DNA from: XYD1-FULL-44-32 sp964355855
GTDB taxonomy: Bacteria > Patescibacteriota > Minisyncoccia > Phycocordibacterales > XYD1-FULL-46-19
NCBI GenBank assembly: GCA_964355855.1
Contig: CAYHFD010000003.1
Coordinates: 1 to 59,552 of the forward strand
Direction of reading: 5' to 3'
Length of the DNA: 59,552 nucleotides
Shown piece after piece: positions 52,364 through 59,552 of the stretch (within the stretch, counting starts at the first letter, position 1; the number at the start of each line of letters is the position of its first letter). The notes under the pieces were generated by a model that worked only from the letters and a program-made list of their open reading frames with translations, made no database searches and was not told where the DNA came from. Position numbers and translations under genes: made by a program.

Positions 52364-53104
52364 ATGGAAGAATTAAATAATCTTAAAAACTTTGGCCTGG
52401 CCGACAATGATATCTTTGTCTATCGAGCTTTACTGACCCTCGGCCCCTCGAAAACTGGTCCGATTATTCGTCGCTCCGGCGTGGGTAGCTCGCGCACCTA
52501 CGAGTCGCTCGCTCGCCTTTCGGCCAAGGGCCTAGTTTCCTACGAAGTCAGTAATAACGTCCGTTTCTACCGGGCCGAGCCACCCACCGAGCTGTTAAAA
52601 GAATCGGTCCAAAACCTAGCCGAATTGAGTAAACTAGAAAAAGCGGTCAAGCAAACAGTTATCGAAAAAGTATCACGAAATTTTATCAATACCTACACTG
52701 GCAAGAAGGCTTTCCGGATGGCTTTTTTGCAAAATGTCGAGTCTTTGCGCCGGGGTGAAACTATTTCCGTCATCGCCTATGGCAAGCAGGCCGGTCGCTC
52801 GCGTGAACTACGCAGTTTTTTAAAAAGTCTTGATGGCTTAATGGCCAGCAAAAAATGCAAAATGAGAATGATTTTGGAAAAAGGAATGCGGTCTATTTTA
52901 GAAAGTGACCGTCACTACAAGGCCTATATTACCCGCTACCTGCCCCAAGGCTATTTCGGACCGATGGCGGTAAACATTTCCGGCGAACAGGTTATGTTGT
53001 CGACCTGGGGCGAAGAACCAATCGCCATTGTGATAAAAAATCCGGTCATCGTCAAAAGCTACGCCAACAACTTCGAATTTTTGTGGGAAATAGCAAAACC
53101 GTAA
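52364..53104 (+). CDS. TrmB-like winged-helix transcriptional regulator
   Basis: A 246-residue protein. The N-terminal TrmB winged helix (NLKNFGLADNDIFVYRALLTLG, RRSGVGSSRTYESLARLSAKG) is followed by a coiled-coil linker and a C-terminal effector-type domain ending EFLWEIAK. The ATG at 52364 is chosen because GGGAGAG lies 6 nt before it; an ATG 15 nt upstream lacks a site. It is divergent from binding protein 5 and central in the liv locus, so it probably controls it. TrmB relatives often sense sugars, but the ligand here is unknown. Confidence 0.83.
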   Translation: MEELNNLKNFGLADNDIFVYRALLTLGPSKTGPIIRRSGVGSSRTYESLARLSAKGLVSYEVSNNVRFYRAEPPTELLKESVQNLAELSKLEKAVKQTVIEKVSRNFINTYTGKKAFRMAFLQNVESLRRGETISVIAYGKQAGRSRELRSFLKSLDGLMASKKCKMRMILEKGMRSILESDRHYKAYITRYLPQGYFGPMAVNISGEQVMLSTWGEEPIAIVIKNPVIVKSYANNFEFLWEIAKP

Positions 53105-53122
53105 TATCAAAAAATATTACGA

Positions 53123-53734
53123 TTAAATAAAGTATTTTTTAAGACAGACTGGTTTGCCCTGCGCCAGGGCCTTATCGATTGTATCTTGAACTCCCCCGCT
53201 ATCGTTCACTTGAAAGCCTACAATAGCATCAGAAACATTTACCACTTCGGTATTTCGTTCGTAATACGTTTTTGGATCGACCGCCGCATTATGCGGATTT
53301 TCAGTGAGAGCTTCGGGATTAATATTTTTTAAATTCACTAATTGTGAGATAAGTACTTCGGCCTGCTCGGGAGTAATAACCCCTTCTCCAGCACGTTTGC
53401 GGTAATGAGACGAATACAAGTCTAAGACAACCGGGATAAATATTTTTATCTTATCGCCGTTTGGATTTAGTTTAATGGCTTCATCGGTGGCGAAATAGTC
53501 GACATTTAAGGCGCCACCGGAAACTATTCCGTCTCCTCTTTCCATTATTTGTTTTACGGCTGATCTGACAGATTCCTCGACTTCTTTACTGGTATCGCGC
53601 CAACTACCGGATATGCCAAACCACAAAGTACCCTTTTCCTTTTTAAGATCAGCTAAGATACCGAACAAAGAGGCGAGATCTTCTACAATAAATTTCTTTT
53701 CTTGTTCTGGTGTTTTTTCCATAGGAAAACTCAT
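53123..53734 (-). CDS. SLOG-fold (LOG/DprA-like) nucleotide-binding protein
   Basis: A 203-residue protein with a Rossmann-like SLOG pattern: LWFGISGSWRDTS, then GDGIVSGGALNVDYFATDEA, and NDSGGVQDTIDKALAQGKPV near the end. SLOG proteins bind or cleave nucleotides or NAD-type ligands (LOG, TIR-linked sensors). Its ATG overlaps the livM stop by 4 nt (ATGA), so it is translationally coupled to the permease, which is unusual. It ends tail-to-tail with the regulator gene, across a short hairpin (53100-53121). Confidence 0.65.
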   Translation of the reverse strand: MSFPMEKTPEQEKKFIVEDLASLFGILADLKKEKGTLWFGISGSWRDTSKEVEESVRSAVKQIMERGDGIVSGGALNVDYFATDEAIKLNPNGDKIKIFIPVVLDLYSSHYRKRAGEGVITPEQAEVLISQLVNLKNINPEALTENPHNAAVDPKTYYERNTEVVNVSDAIVGFQVNDSGGVQDTIDKALAQGKPVCLKKYFI

Positions 53735-54597
53735 AATTTATACTCCCCCACCAAACCCTGCGGGCGATACAACATCAGTATTACTAAAAGCAAACCATAC
53801 ACCACCTGGCGCATTTGAGCGGCGATGTCAGAGGGAAAACCGACAAAACGCAAAGCCTCGGGCAAAAGAATCAGGAAGAAGGCGCCCAGCACCGCGCCTT
53901 TGTTGTTGGCGAGGCCCCCGAGAATAATAATCGACAAAATAAAGATTGACTCTGGCAAGCCAAAGGTCGAGGGGTCAATAAAAGTAATATAGACCGCAAA
54001 AAGGACGCCAGCCACCGCCGCCATCATCGCCCCCAAGGTGAAAATGACCAATTTGTAGTAAGCGGTACGATAACCAAAAACTTGAATAGCCTCCTCGTCT
54101 TCCCGAATTGCTTTCAGCACCCGACCAAATGATGAGGAGGTAATAAATTGAGCGCATAAATAAGTAAGCAAAGCCAAAACAGCCACTAGACCAAGGAAGG
54201 TAGTGTTGTCTGAAAACGACAAGCCAAATATTTCCGGCCGGGGAATACCCGGGATACCCAAAGGGCCACGGGTCACGCTTTGCCAGTTTAAGAAAATACT
54301 AAAAACAATAATATTAAAACCAAAAGAACCGAGCGCATAATAGTCGCCACCAAAACGCGACAACACTAGGCCGATGAGAAAACTAACCACCCCGGTCACC
54401 AATACAGCGATGACCAGAGCGGGCAGGAAGGAAAAGCCATAAGTAGTAAGTAGTATCGCCGCCGTGTAAGCACCAACGCCATAAAAAGCCGCATGAGTGA
54501 CAGAGAGTAAGCCACTGTAACCAACGACCAAGTTGAGTGACACACCAAGTATGGCGTAGATACCGACTAAAATTGCTAGATGAATGAAATATTCCAT
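53731..54597 (-). CDS. livM: Branched-chain amino acid ABC transporter permease LivM
   Basis: A 288-residue permease with eight or more membrane helices. AAFYGVGAYTAAIL near the N-terminus and the ATPase-contact loop AIREDEEAIQVFGYRTAYYKL are typical of LivM. It starts 3 nt after livH. Stop TGA overlaps the SLOG gene start. Confidence 0.93.
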   Translation of the reverse strand: MEYFIHLAILVGIYAILGVSLNLVVGYSGLLSVTHAAFYGVGAYTAAILLTTYGFSFLPALVIAVLVTGVVSFLIGLVLSRFGGDYYALGSFGFNIIVFSIFLNWQSVTRGPLGIPGIPRPEIFGLSFSDNTTFLGLVAVLALLTYLCAQFITSSSFGRVLKAIREDEEAIQVFGYRTAYYKLVIFTLGAMMAAVAGVLFAVYITFIDPSTFGLPESIFILSIIILGGLANNKGAVLGAFFLILLPEALRFVGFPSDIAAQMRQVVYGLLLVILMLYRPQGLVGEYKL

Positions 54598-54600
54598 CTT

Positions 54601-55485
54601 TTATTTTTTAAAAATTCCCTGGGGTCTAAACAGTAAAAAAATAATCAGCAAGGCGAACGCGATGGCATCTTTCCACTCCCCCGAGATTTTCCAAATACCA
54701 AAATTTTCAACAAAACCCAGCAGAAACGCGCCCAACACTCCCCCGTAAACATTGCCAATACCGCCAACAATGGCGGCAATCACACCCTTCAACAGAAGTG
54801 ACAAACCCATCGTCGGTTCGATACCGGTATCCAACCCCACCAAAATACCAGCGAGGCCGGCAATGGCCGAACCAATAAAGAAAACGGCCATTACTATCTT
54901 GTCGGTATTAATACCAACGATTTTAGCCACTTCTTCATCGTCGGCTACCGCTTTCATGGCTTTGCCAAATTTGGTGTACTTTAAAAAAAGCGCGAGCAAA
55001 ACCATAATAGTGAGGCCGGTGGCCAAAATACTAGCCTGGACATAGGTAATAACCGCCGTTGAAGTAAAGCCGGGCACGGCAATTTCTAACACCCGACTAG
55101 CGCCACCACCGCGGGTGAGAGTTTGAAACTGGCTAGTAAAAATCATGGCAATAATCGCCTGCAAGGCCGTAAAAAAACCAAGCGAAGCTACTAACATCAC
55201 CATGGAAGAAGATCGACGTTTACGCAGAGGAAAATAAATAAGCCGTTCGGCCACTACGCCAATCACCCCGGCGATTATTACCCCAATCACGATACTTGGT
55301 AAAAGCGGTAAACCCAAGGTTTTAGCCAACCAAAACACACTGTACCCGCCAACAACCGTGAGCGCGCCGTAGCCCAAGTCAAAAAACTTGACCGTGCCAT
55401 AAATCAGATTAAAACCCAGAGCAACCATCGTATAGATTGCTCCGGCAATAATTGAGTTGGCAACTAGTTGGGGAAGGATGTCCAC
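54601..55485 (-). CDS. livH: Branched-chain amino acid ABC transporter permease LivH
   Basis: A 294-residue permease with about eight membrane helices. FGYGALTVVGGYSVF corresponds to the LivH N-terminal motif and AVADDEEVAKIVGINTDKI is the coupling loop. Start codon GTG. First gene of the livH-livM-SLOG unit, after the hairpin behind binding protein 6. Confidence 0.93.
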   Translation of the reverse strand: MDILPQLVANSIIAGAIYTMVALGFNLIYGTVKFFDLGYGALTVVGGYSVFWLAKTLGLPLLPSIVIGVIIAGVIGVVAERLIYFPLRKRRSSSMVMLVASLGFFTALQAIIAMIFTSQFQTLTRGGGASRVLEIAVPGFTSTAVITYVQASILATGLTIMVLLALFLKYTKFGKAMKAVADDEEVAKIVGINTDKIVMAVFFIGSAIAGLAGILVGLDTGIEPTMGLSLLLKGVIAAIVGGIGNVYGGVLGAFLLGFVENFGIWKISGEWKDAIAFALLIIFLLFRPQGIFKK

Positions 55486-55581
55486 AGAGGGCGAAATTAA
55501 GAATTATGATTTAGGAAGAAAGACAAGAAAATCTTTTGGCACAACATTTTTTAATGGTAACAAACGCCGAATACCTAAGCA

Positions 55582-55618
55582 ACAACTCCCGCGCGAGCTA
55601 CGCTCGCGCGGGAGTTGT
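55582..55618. terminator. Strong hairpin between binding protein 6 and livH
   Basis: Perfect 17-bp GC-rich arms (55582-55598 with 55602-55618) around TAC. The minus-strand side lacks a long T run, so it may attenuate transcription or protect the upstream mRNA end, which would let binding proteins be made in excess over permease. Confidence 0.65.
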
Positions 55619-55638
55619 GTAAAAAACTATTTCTAGCT

Positions 55639-56781
55639 TTATTCGACAGGCACAGTGACTCCGTTTTTAACCACATTCAACACATGTCCACCGTCACGAT
55701 CGCCATTAGACTTTATCGTAGTAAGACCAGATGCCCCTTCCCAATTTTTTACACCGCGAAGCCATTTGGCCACCTTTTCGCCGCTATAACCCACCTCTTC
55801 CACTGCGTCACGAATGAGGTACAACGCGTCATATTCGGTCTGAGCATAACTTGGAAATGGCAACTCGCCCCCGAATTTGGCGGTGTAGTTACTTTTCAGG
55901 GATTCAAATTTAGTATTGCCTGGGTTAATACCATACTGAGCCGAGAGAGCACCCTCTGTCAGAGTAGGAGCACTAGCCACAGTAGCAGGATCAGAAGCAA
56001 CATCAGAGAAAATTATTTGGGGCTTCCAGTTTAGTTCAATCAACTGTTTTAATATCCGCTGTGCCGCCGCCGGAGTTTGGACATCAAGAAAAAGAGCATC
56101 CGGATTTTCTGCTTTCAACTTATTCAACTGGGATCGAAAATCGGAAGTTTCACTGACATACGTCTCATTCACAACCGCACCGCCACCATTCTCAAATTCT
56201 CCAGAAAAAGAGTTAAAAATACCGATTGCATAATCCGTCTGCTCCTGCATAAATGCCACTTTCTTCATATCACGCTCGAGGGCAGCCTTAGCAAGAACAA
56301 TGCCTTGAGTATTGTCGCTTGGATAATTGCGAACAAAAAACTTGCTGGCGTCAGTCAAGTCGGGACTGCTGGATCCGGGTGAAAAAACAATTACCTTGGA
56401 TTGTTCAGCCACTGGTATTACCGCTAGGGACTCGCTACTACAGATACCACCAATAATAATCTGCACCTTGTCGACATTGACCAGCTTTTGTGCGGCCGAG
56501 GCGGCGCTAGCACCGCTACATTTTCCATCCTCGACTATCAATTCGACATCATGACCATCAATACCACCGGCGACATTTATTTCATCGGCCGCTAGCCTCA
56601 AGATGTTTACATATGGTTCGCCATATACTGCCCCATCACCAGTCATTGGACTAATCACCCCAATTTTGATTGGTTCACCTTCTGCCAGATCAGTTCCAGC
56701 ACTTTTGTTGCTCCAGCCATACCAAGCAATAGCCCCAATTATGACGATGACCACGACTGCGATAATTGTATTTTTGAGCAT
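55639..56781 (-). CDS. Leu/Ile/Val-type substrate-binding protein 6
   Basis: A 380-residue protein. Anchor MLKNTIIAVVVIVIIGAI, IKIGVISPMTGDGAVYG, LAADEINVAGGIDGHDVEL, and a Cys pair (EDGKC...GGICSSES) at the LivJ disulfide positions. Closest to protein 7. It may bind classic branched-chain amino acids, as LivJ does. Confidence 0.92.
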   Translation of the reverse strand: MLKNTIIAVVVIVIIGAIAWYGWSNKSAGTDLAEGEPIKIGVISPMTGDGAVYGEPYVNILRLAADEINVAGGIDGHDVELIVEDGKCSGASAASAAQKLVNVDKVQIIIGGICSSESLAVIPVAEQSKVIVFSPGSSSPDLTDASKFFVRNYPSDNTQGIVLAKAALERDMKKVAFMQEQTDYAIGIFNSFSGEFENGGGAVVNETYVSETSDFRSQLNKLKAENPDALFLDVQTPAAAQRILKQLIELNWKPQIIFSDVASDPATVASAPTLTEGALSAQYGINPGNTKFESLKSNYTAKFGGELPFPSYAQTEYDALYLIRDAVEEVGYSGEKVAKWLRGVKNWEGASGLTTIKSNGDRDGGHVLNVVKNGVTVPVE

Positions 56782-56800
56782 ATTAATTTTATTGTTCTAA

Positions 56801-57934
56801 TTATTTTATGACTTCAGCCTTACCATTTTTTACCACTTTAACTACATAATTTGCCCCAACAACATCTCCGTTATCATCAAATCTGACCTCGTCGGTAAGG
56901 ACGCCGTTTTTGTATATGGTCTTGTACAGCTCATCTTTTATGGCAGTTGCATTTGTTCCAACCTTATTCATAACTTGAGACAAAATGTAAACCCCATCAT
57001 AAGCAGTCGGGCTGCACAGTCCAACTTCATCACTTCCGGTCTTCTCTTTCATTTTAGATTGGTAGACCAAAGTATTTTGGGCTTGAGGCTTGATAAACAT
57101 TATGCCCTCGGCCGCAGTCCCAGCTTCCGCCCAGATCTTAGGATCATCCCAAGCATCGGCTCCTAAAATTGGCAAATTCAATTTAAGTTCCTCGACTTGT
57201 TTCAAGCCAGGAATAGAAGCTTCCGAGTAACCAATAAAATAAAGTAATTCTGGATTGGAGGATTTTATTTTTGAGATTTGAGATCTGAGGTCGCGAGCAT
57301 TTTGATCATAACCTTCAGCTAGGGTAATCGTGCCGCCAAGCTCTTCAAATTTTTGAACGAACTCTTCTTTAATACCAACCCCCCAGTCAGCCTTGACAAA
57401 GAGAACCCCAACTTTTTTCTTATTCAGAGTGTTATATACATATTTAGACGCAAAATCTGCCTGATAGATATCGGACGGTACATTGCGAAAAGTGTAATCA
57501 CCAGCGGTCGTCAAAGTCGGAGCCGACGAACAATAAGAAAACACCACGGTCTTGGTTTGCTCGGCTAAGCCCGAAAATGCCAGTGTCTCGCCAGAACATG
57601 CCCCACCCAAAATGACCGGTACCTTGTCGATACTGATCAGCTTATTAGCCGCACTGGAGGCATCTTTACCGTTACATTTCCCATCTTCATAAATAAGTTC
57701 AAGCGGTCGACCGTCTATTCCCCCGGCTTCGTTAACTTCAGCAACAGCAAGTTCAGTGGCGACTTTAGCATTCTGACCAATACTGGCACCATCACCAGTC
57801 AAAGGTCCAATCCAACCGATTTTAATCGGCTCCCCTGATGCCGGAACACGCGCGCTATTTTTATTACTCCAACCATACCAACCTAAGGCAACAATGATAA
57901 TAACCACCACGACTGCGATAATTGTATTTTTCAT
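56801..57934 (-). CDS. Leu/Ile/Val-type substrate-binding protein 7
   Basis: A 377-residue protein. Anchor MKNTIIAVVVVIIIVALGW, IKIGWIGPLTGDGASIG, LAVAEVNEAGGIDGRPLEL, Cys pair EDGKC and GGACSGET as in LivJ and protein 6. First gene of the right part of the locus; a TATATT hexamer lies close upstream. Confidence 0.92.
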   Translation of the reverse strand: MKNTIIAVVVVIIIVALGWYGWSNKNSARVPASGEPIKIGWIGPLTGDGASIGQNAKVATELAVAEVNEAGGIDGRPLELIYEDGKCNGKDASSAANKLISIDKVPVILGGACSGETLAFSGLAEQTKTVVFSYCSSAPTLTTAGDYTFRNVPSDIYQADFASKYVYNTLNKKKVGVLFVKADWGVGIKEEFVQKFEELGGTITLAEGYDQNARDLRSQISKIKSSNPELLYFIGYSEASIPGLKQVEELKLNLPILGADAWDDPKIWAEAGTAAEGIMFIKPQAQNTLVYQSKMKEKTGSDEVGLCSPTAYDGVYILSQVMNKVGTNATAIKDELYKTIYKNGVLTDEVRFDDNGDVVGANYVVKVVKNGKAEVIK

Positions 57935-58006
57935 TTAATTTCTGAATATAAATTAATAATCTGTTTTTAAACTATAGCTAAGGGTAGGGGTAAAGTCAAA
58001 ACCACC

Positions 58007-58029
58007 CCGGGCGCGCGGAGCGCGCCCGG
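58007..58029 (-). terminator. Terminator downstream of the KH-protein gene
   Basis: 10-bp GC arms (58007-58016 with 58020-58029) around GGA, followed on the minus strand by GGTTTTGACTTT. Confidence 0.75.
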
Positions 58030-58050
58030 ACTTTTCCTCCCCAACGAAAA

Positions 58051-58144
58051 ACAAGGCCTGTTTTAGGGGGTCGTGAGCGCGACGGCGTGAACGTTTCAGA
58101 ATTTTCCAAGCTTCGGAAAATTCGTACCCTAAAATAGGTCTTGT
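58051..58144. repeat. Imperfect inverted repeat (nested hairpin)
   Basis: 18-nt outer arms (58051-58068 with 58127-58144) with two G-U-type pairs and an inner 9-bp stem (58099-58107 with 58115-58123). No ORF. Similar in plan to 834-981. Confidence 0.6.
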
Positions 58145-58154
58145 TTGTAGTACC

Positions 58155-58478
58155 CTACATCTTCAAATCCTCCATCGCTTGGTCCACCGAAGCGGCCGCA
58201 CTTTGGGTCTGGGCCCGCAAGCCACCCTCTGGCTCGTTTATTTTAAGATTTACCCGCGCATTGTTTTTCATTCCCACCACGCGCAACAAAGTCCGAATTG
58301 CCTTAGCAGTATTGCCCTGCCGACCAATAATCTTGCCCATATCTTCGGAATGTACATCCAGAGTAATCAGCACGCCCATCTCGTCTACTTTGCGATCAAC
58401 CTTTACAGCCTCCGGATGATCGACTAATGCTTTGACCACCATTTCCAGAAAATCTTTGTCTGAATAATTTTCAGCCAT
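58155..58478 (-). CDS. khpA: KH-domain RNA-binding protein KhpA-like
   Basis: A 107-residue protein with one KH domain, the GKIIGRQGNTAKAIRTLL motif (GxxG loop) near residue 48, and a 30-residue C-terminal tail. KhpA proteins bind many RNAs and are commonly encoded next to rpsP, as here. CATAAT lies exactly 6 nt before the ATG (leaderless). Confidence 0.9.
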   Translation of the reverse strand: MAENYSDKDFLEMVVKALVDHPEAVKVDRKVDEMGVLITLDVHSEDMGKIIGRQGNTAKAIRTLLRVVGMKNNARVNLKINEPEGGLRAQTQSAAASVDQAMEDLKM

Positions 58479-58574
58479 TGTAGTATTATGCTAAAAAGCT
58501 TGTTAATGAAAAGGAAAACTTTTCCCCTTTCTTTATTTTAATTCTAGGGAAAAGAAGACTAAAAGTCAAAGTCT

Positions 58575-58835
58575 CTATTTTATACCGATTTTTCTTTTCA
58601 CCAGAAGCATATTGTCCTCCAGTTTCTCAATCCGCCGCTCGTGGTTAGGCAAGAAGTGGTCGTCAATATGATCTAATCGTTTGTTAACTTCCACAAATCC
58701 TTTCTCCATTTCACCACGAAGATCGGTAAAACCATTTTCCATTTTGCTATGAATTTCAGTGAAGCCATTCTGAACCATAGCCGCCAAATCACTAGTCGTT
58801 ATATTTTTTGTTTTTTTACCAGTTTTTTTCATCAT
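58575..58835 (-). CDS. Small coiled-coil protein
   Basis: An 86-residue protein: a basic N-terminus, then heptad-like repeats NGFTEIHSKMENGFTDLRGE and EKGFVEVNKRLDHIDDHFLP, predicted to be a coiled coil. Function unknown; such small proteins are frequent in CPR genomes. TATAAT lies exactly 6 nt before the first ATG (leaderless). Confidence 0.7.
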   Translation of the reverse strand: MMKKTGKKTKNITTSDLAAMVQNGFTEIHSKMENGFTDLRGEMEKGFVEVNKRLDHIDDHFLPNHERRIEKLEDNMLLVKRKIGIK

Positions 58836-58868
58836 CTGCCAATTATATATCCGTAACCAAAACGAGTA

Positions 58869-58908
58869 AACTCCCGGCGGGCCGTAGGCCCGCCGGGAGT
58901 TGTTTTTT
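58869..58908. terminator. Terminator of rpsP
   Basis: Perfect 15-bp GC-rich arms (58869-58883 with 58887-58901) around GTA. A T run follows on the plus strand and a weaker T-rich stretch on the minus strand. It closes the rpsP gene. Confidence 0.8.
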
Positions 58909-58912
58909 AATC

Positions 58913-59452
58913 TTATTTTTCGGCTTCTACCGTCGGTGCCTCTTCGGGAGCCATCTCGGCCACTGGTTCAATTGCCGCTTCGAGGACCACAACTTCCGGA
59001 ACAGTTTCTTCGGTCGGCGCTGCCAGCACGGGAACAGACTCCTCTTCAGCTTTGGCTTCGGCAGTTTCTTCGGCTAACGCTTCGCTCTTTGGTTCGACGG
59101 CATCTTCAGCCGGCTTTATTTCTGTTTCTTCCACTTTAGCGGCCGCCACCGGTTCAGTAGCGACGGCCTTGGCCTCGACCGGCTTTACCTTTGGTAAATT
59201 ATTCACTTTTTTACCTTTAATTATCCCAAAACGAATCAGCATATTATTTACTGTGTCAGAAGTTAAAGCCCCCATACCAATCCAGTGTTTAATCCGATCA
59301 CCGTTTAGCAAAGGCTTACCCTGACGAGCGTCATACGAACCAAGCACTTCTAAAAACTTTCCACTCTGGGGACCATTTTGCGACTCGGTAACAACCACTC
59401 GAAAAGAGGGGTCATTTTTGCGTCCAACTCGCTGTAGTCGTAGTTTTAACAT
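58913..59452 (-). CDS. rpsP: Ribosomal protein S16 with long acidic C-terminal extension
   Basis: A 179-residue protein from ATG 59452 (MLKLRLQRVGRKNDPSFRVV). Residues 1-80 are the normal S16 fold (FLEVLGSYDARQG, RIKHWIGMGALTSDTV). The remaining 100 residues are rich in Ala, Glu, Val and Pro and probably disordered; S16 is normally about 80-90 residues. Promoter TTGACT-17-TATTGT ends 8 nt before the ATG. Confidence 0.93.
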   Translation of the reverse strand: MLKLRLQRVGRKNDPSFRVVVTESQNGPQSGKFLEVLGSYDARQGKPLLNGDRIKHWIGMGALTSDTVNNMLIRFGIIKGKKVNNLPKVKPVEAKAVATEPVAAAKVEETEIKPAEDAVEPKSEALAEETAEAKAEEESVPVLAAPTEETVPEVVVLEAAIEPVAEMAPEEAPTVEAEK

Positions 59453-59552
59453 ACCGCAACACAATAGCAAACATGGCCGCTATAGTCAAACACCCACTTG
59501 GTACATTCAACCTTGAAGTGCAACACTCGCATTAAAAACTTCTAATGGTGTT

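Overview
The window looks like a chromosomal segment of a Candidate Phyla Radiation (Patescibacteria, probably Parcubacteria-like) bacterium. Pointers are the low-GC, tightly packed genes; short proteins with one N-terminal membrane anchor; a GH18-type exported protein; Gmad2 and LapA-like proteins; a tRNA gene split by a group I intron; a VKOR/DsbA pair; an S16 protein with a long acidic tail; and a standard genetic code, since TAG, TAA and TGA all act as stops. This placement is inference; no marker tree could be built. There is one assembly gap (11387-11486) inside a repetitive gene.

Layout. 0-7.7 kb: enolase, envelope and exported proteins, a SET-domain methyltransferase and a LapA-like protein. 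7.7-18.4 kb: an accessory zone. Several minus-strand genes here share the same promoter-like box, strong GGAGG leader and GC-rich terminator, and look like add-on cassettes (GNAT, deoxyribosyltransferase-like, purH N-domain, unknowns). Between them lie a response regulator-histidine kinase-response regulator operon, a Nudix-hydrolase pair and an NYN nuclease. 18.4-26.1 kb: a block bounded by two 174-bp direct repeats. It holds two stripped-down aminoacyl-tRNA-synthetase-like enzymes (class II Asn/Asp type and class I Lys type), an MccF-like S66 peptidase, an APH-fold kinase, a dioxygenase-like protein, a methyltransferase, a Nudix enzyme and a histidine phosphatase, with a C39 peptidase just outside. 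26.6-32.9 kb: intron-bearing tRNA-Asn, an ArsR-type regulator between palindromes, oligoendopeptidase F, VKOR, TsaC, a tRNA-binding OB protein, a Gmad2 protein and a DsbA-like protein. 33-43.3 kb: rpoB-rpoC-dnaG-rpoD in one direction behind a consensus promoter. 43.4-44.8 kb: a PaaX/Cas2-fold regulator between palindromes, and trmD. 45-58 kb: a branched-chain-amino-acid-type ABC transporter locus (livF, G, M, H) with seven different substrate-binding proteins, a TrmB-like regulator and a SLOG-fold protein. 58-59.5 kb: KH protein, a coiled-coil protein and rpsP.

Main points of interest. (1) Seven binding proteins serve one set of Liv permease/ATPase genes. (2) The 174-bp repeats contain a hairpin whose two arms differ between copies but stay complementary, indicating a conserved structure. 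(3) A family of shared expression signals marks the accessory genes. (4) Thirteen other genes have a -10 hexamer exactly 6 nt before the start codon, implying leaderless mRNAs. (5) Two unrelated regulators each sit between palindromes, the downstream one overlapping the stop codon. (6) Four accessory genes carry single-base lesions, two of them in A7 tracts; these could be real or sequencing errors.
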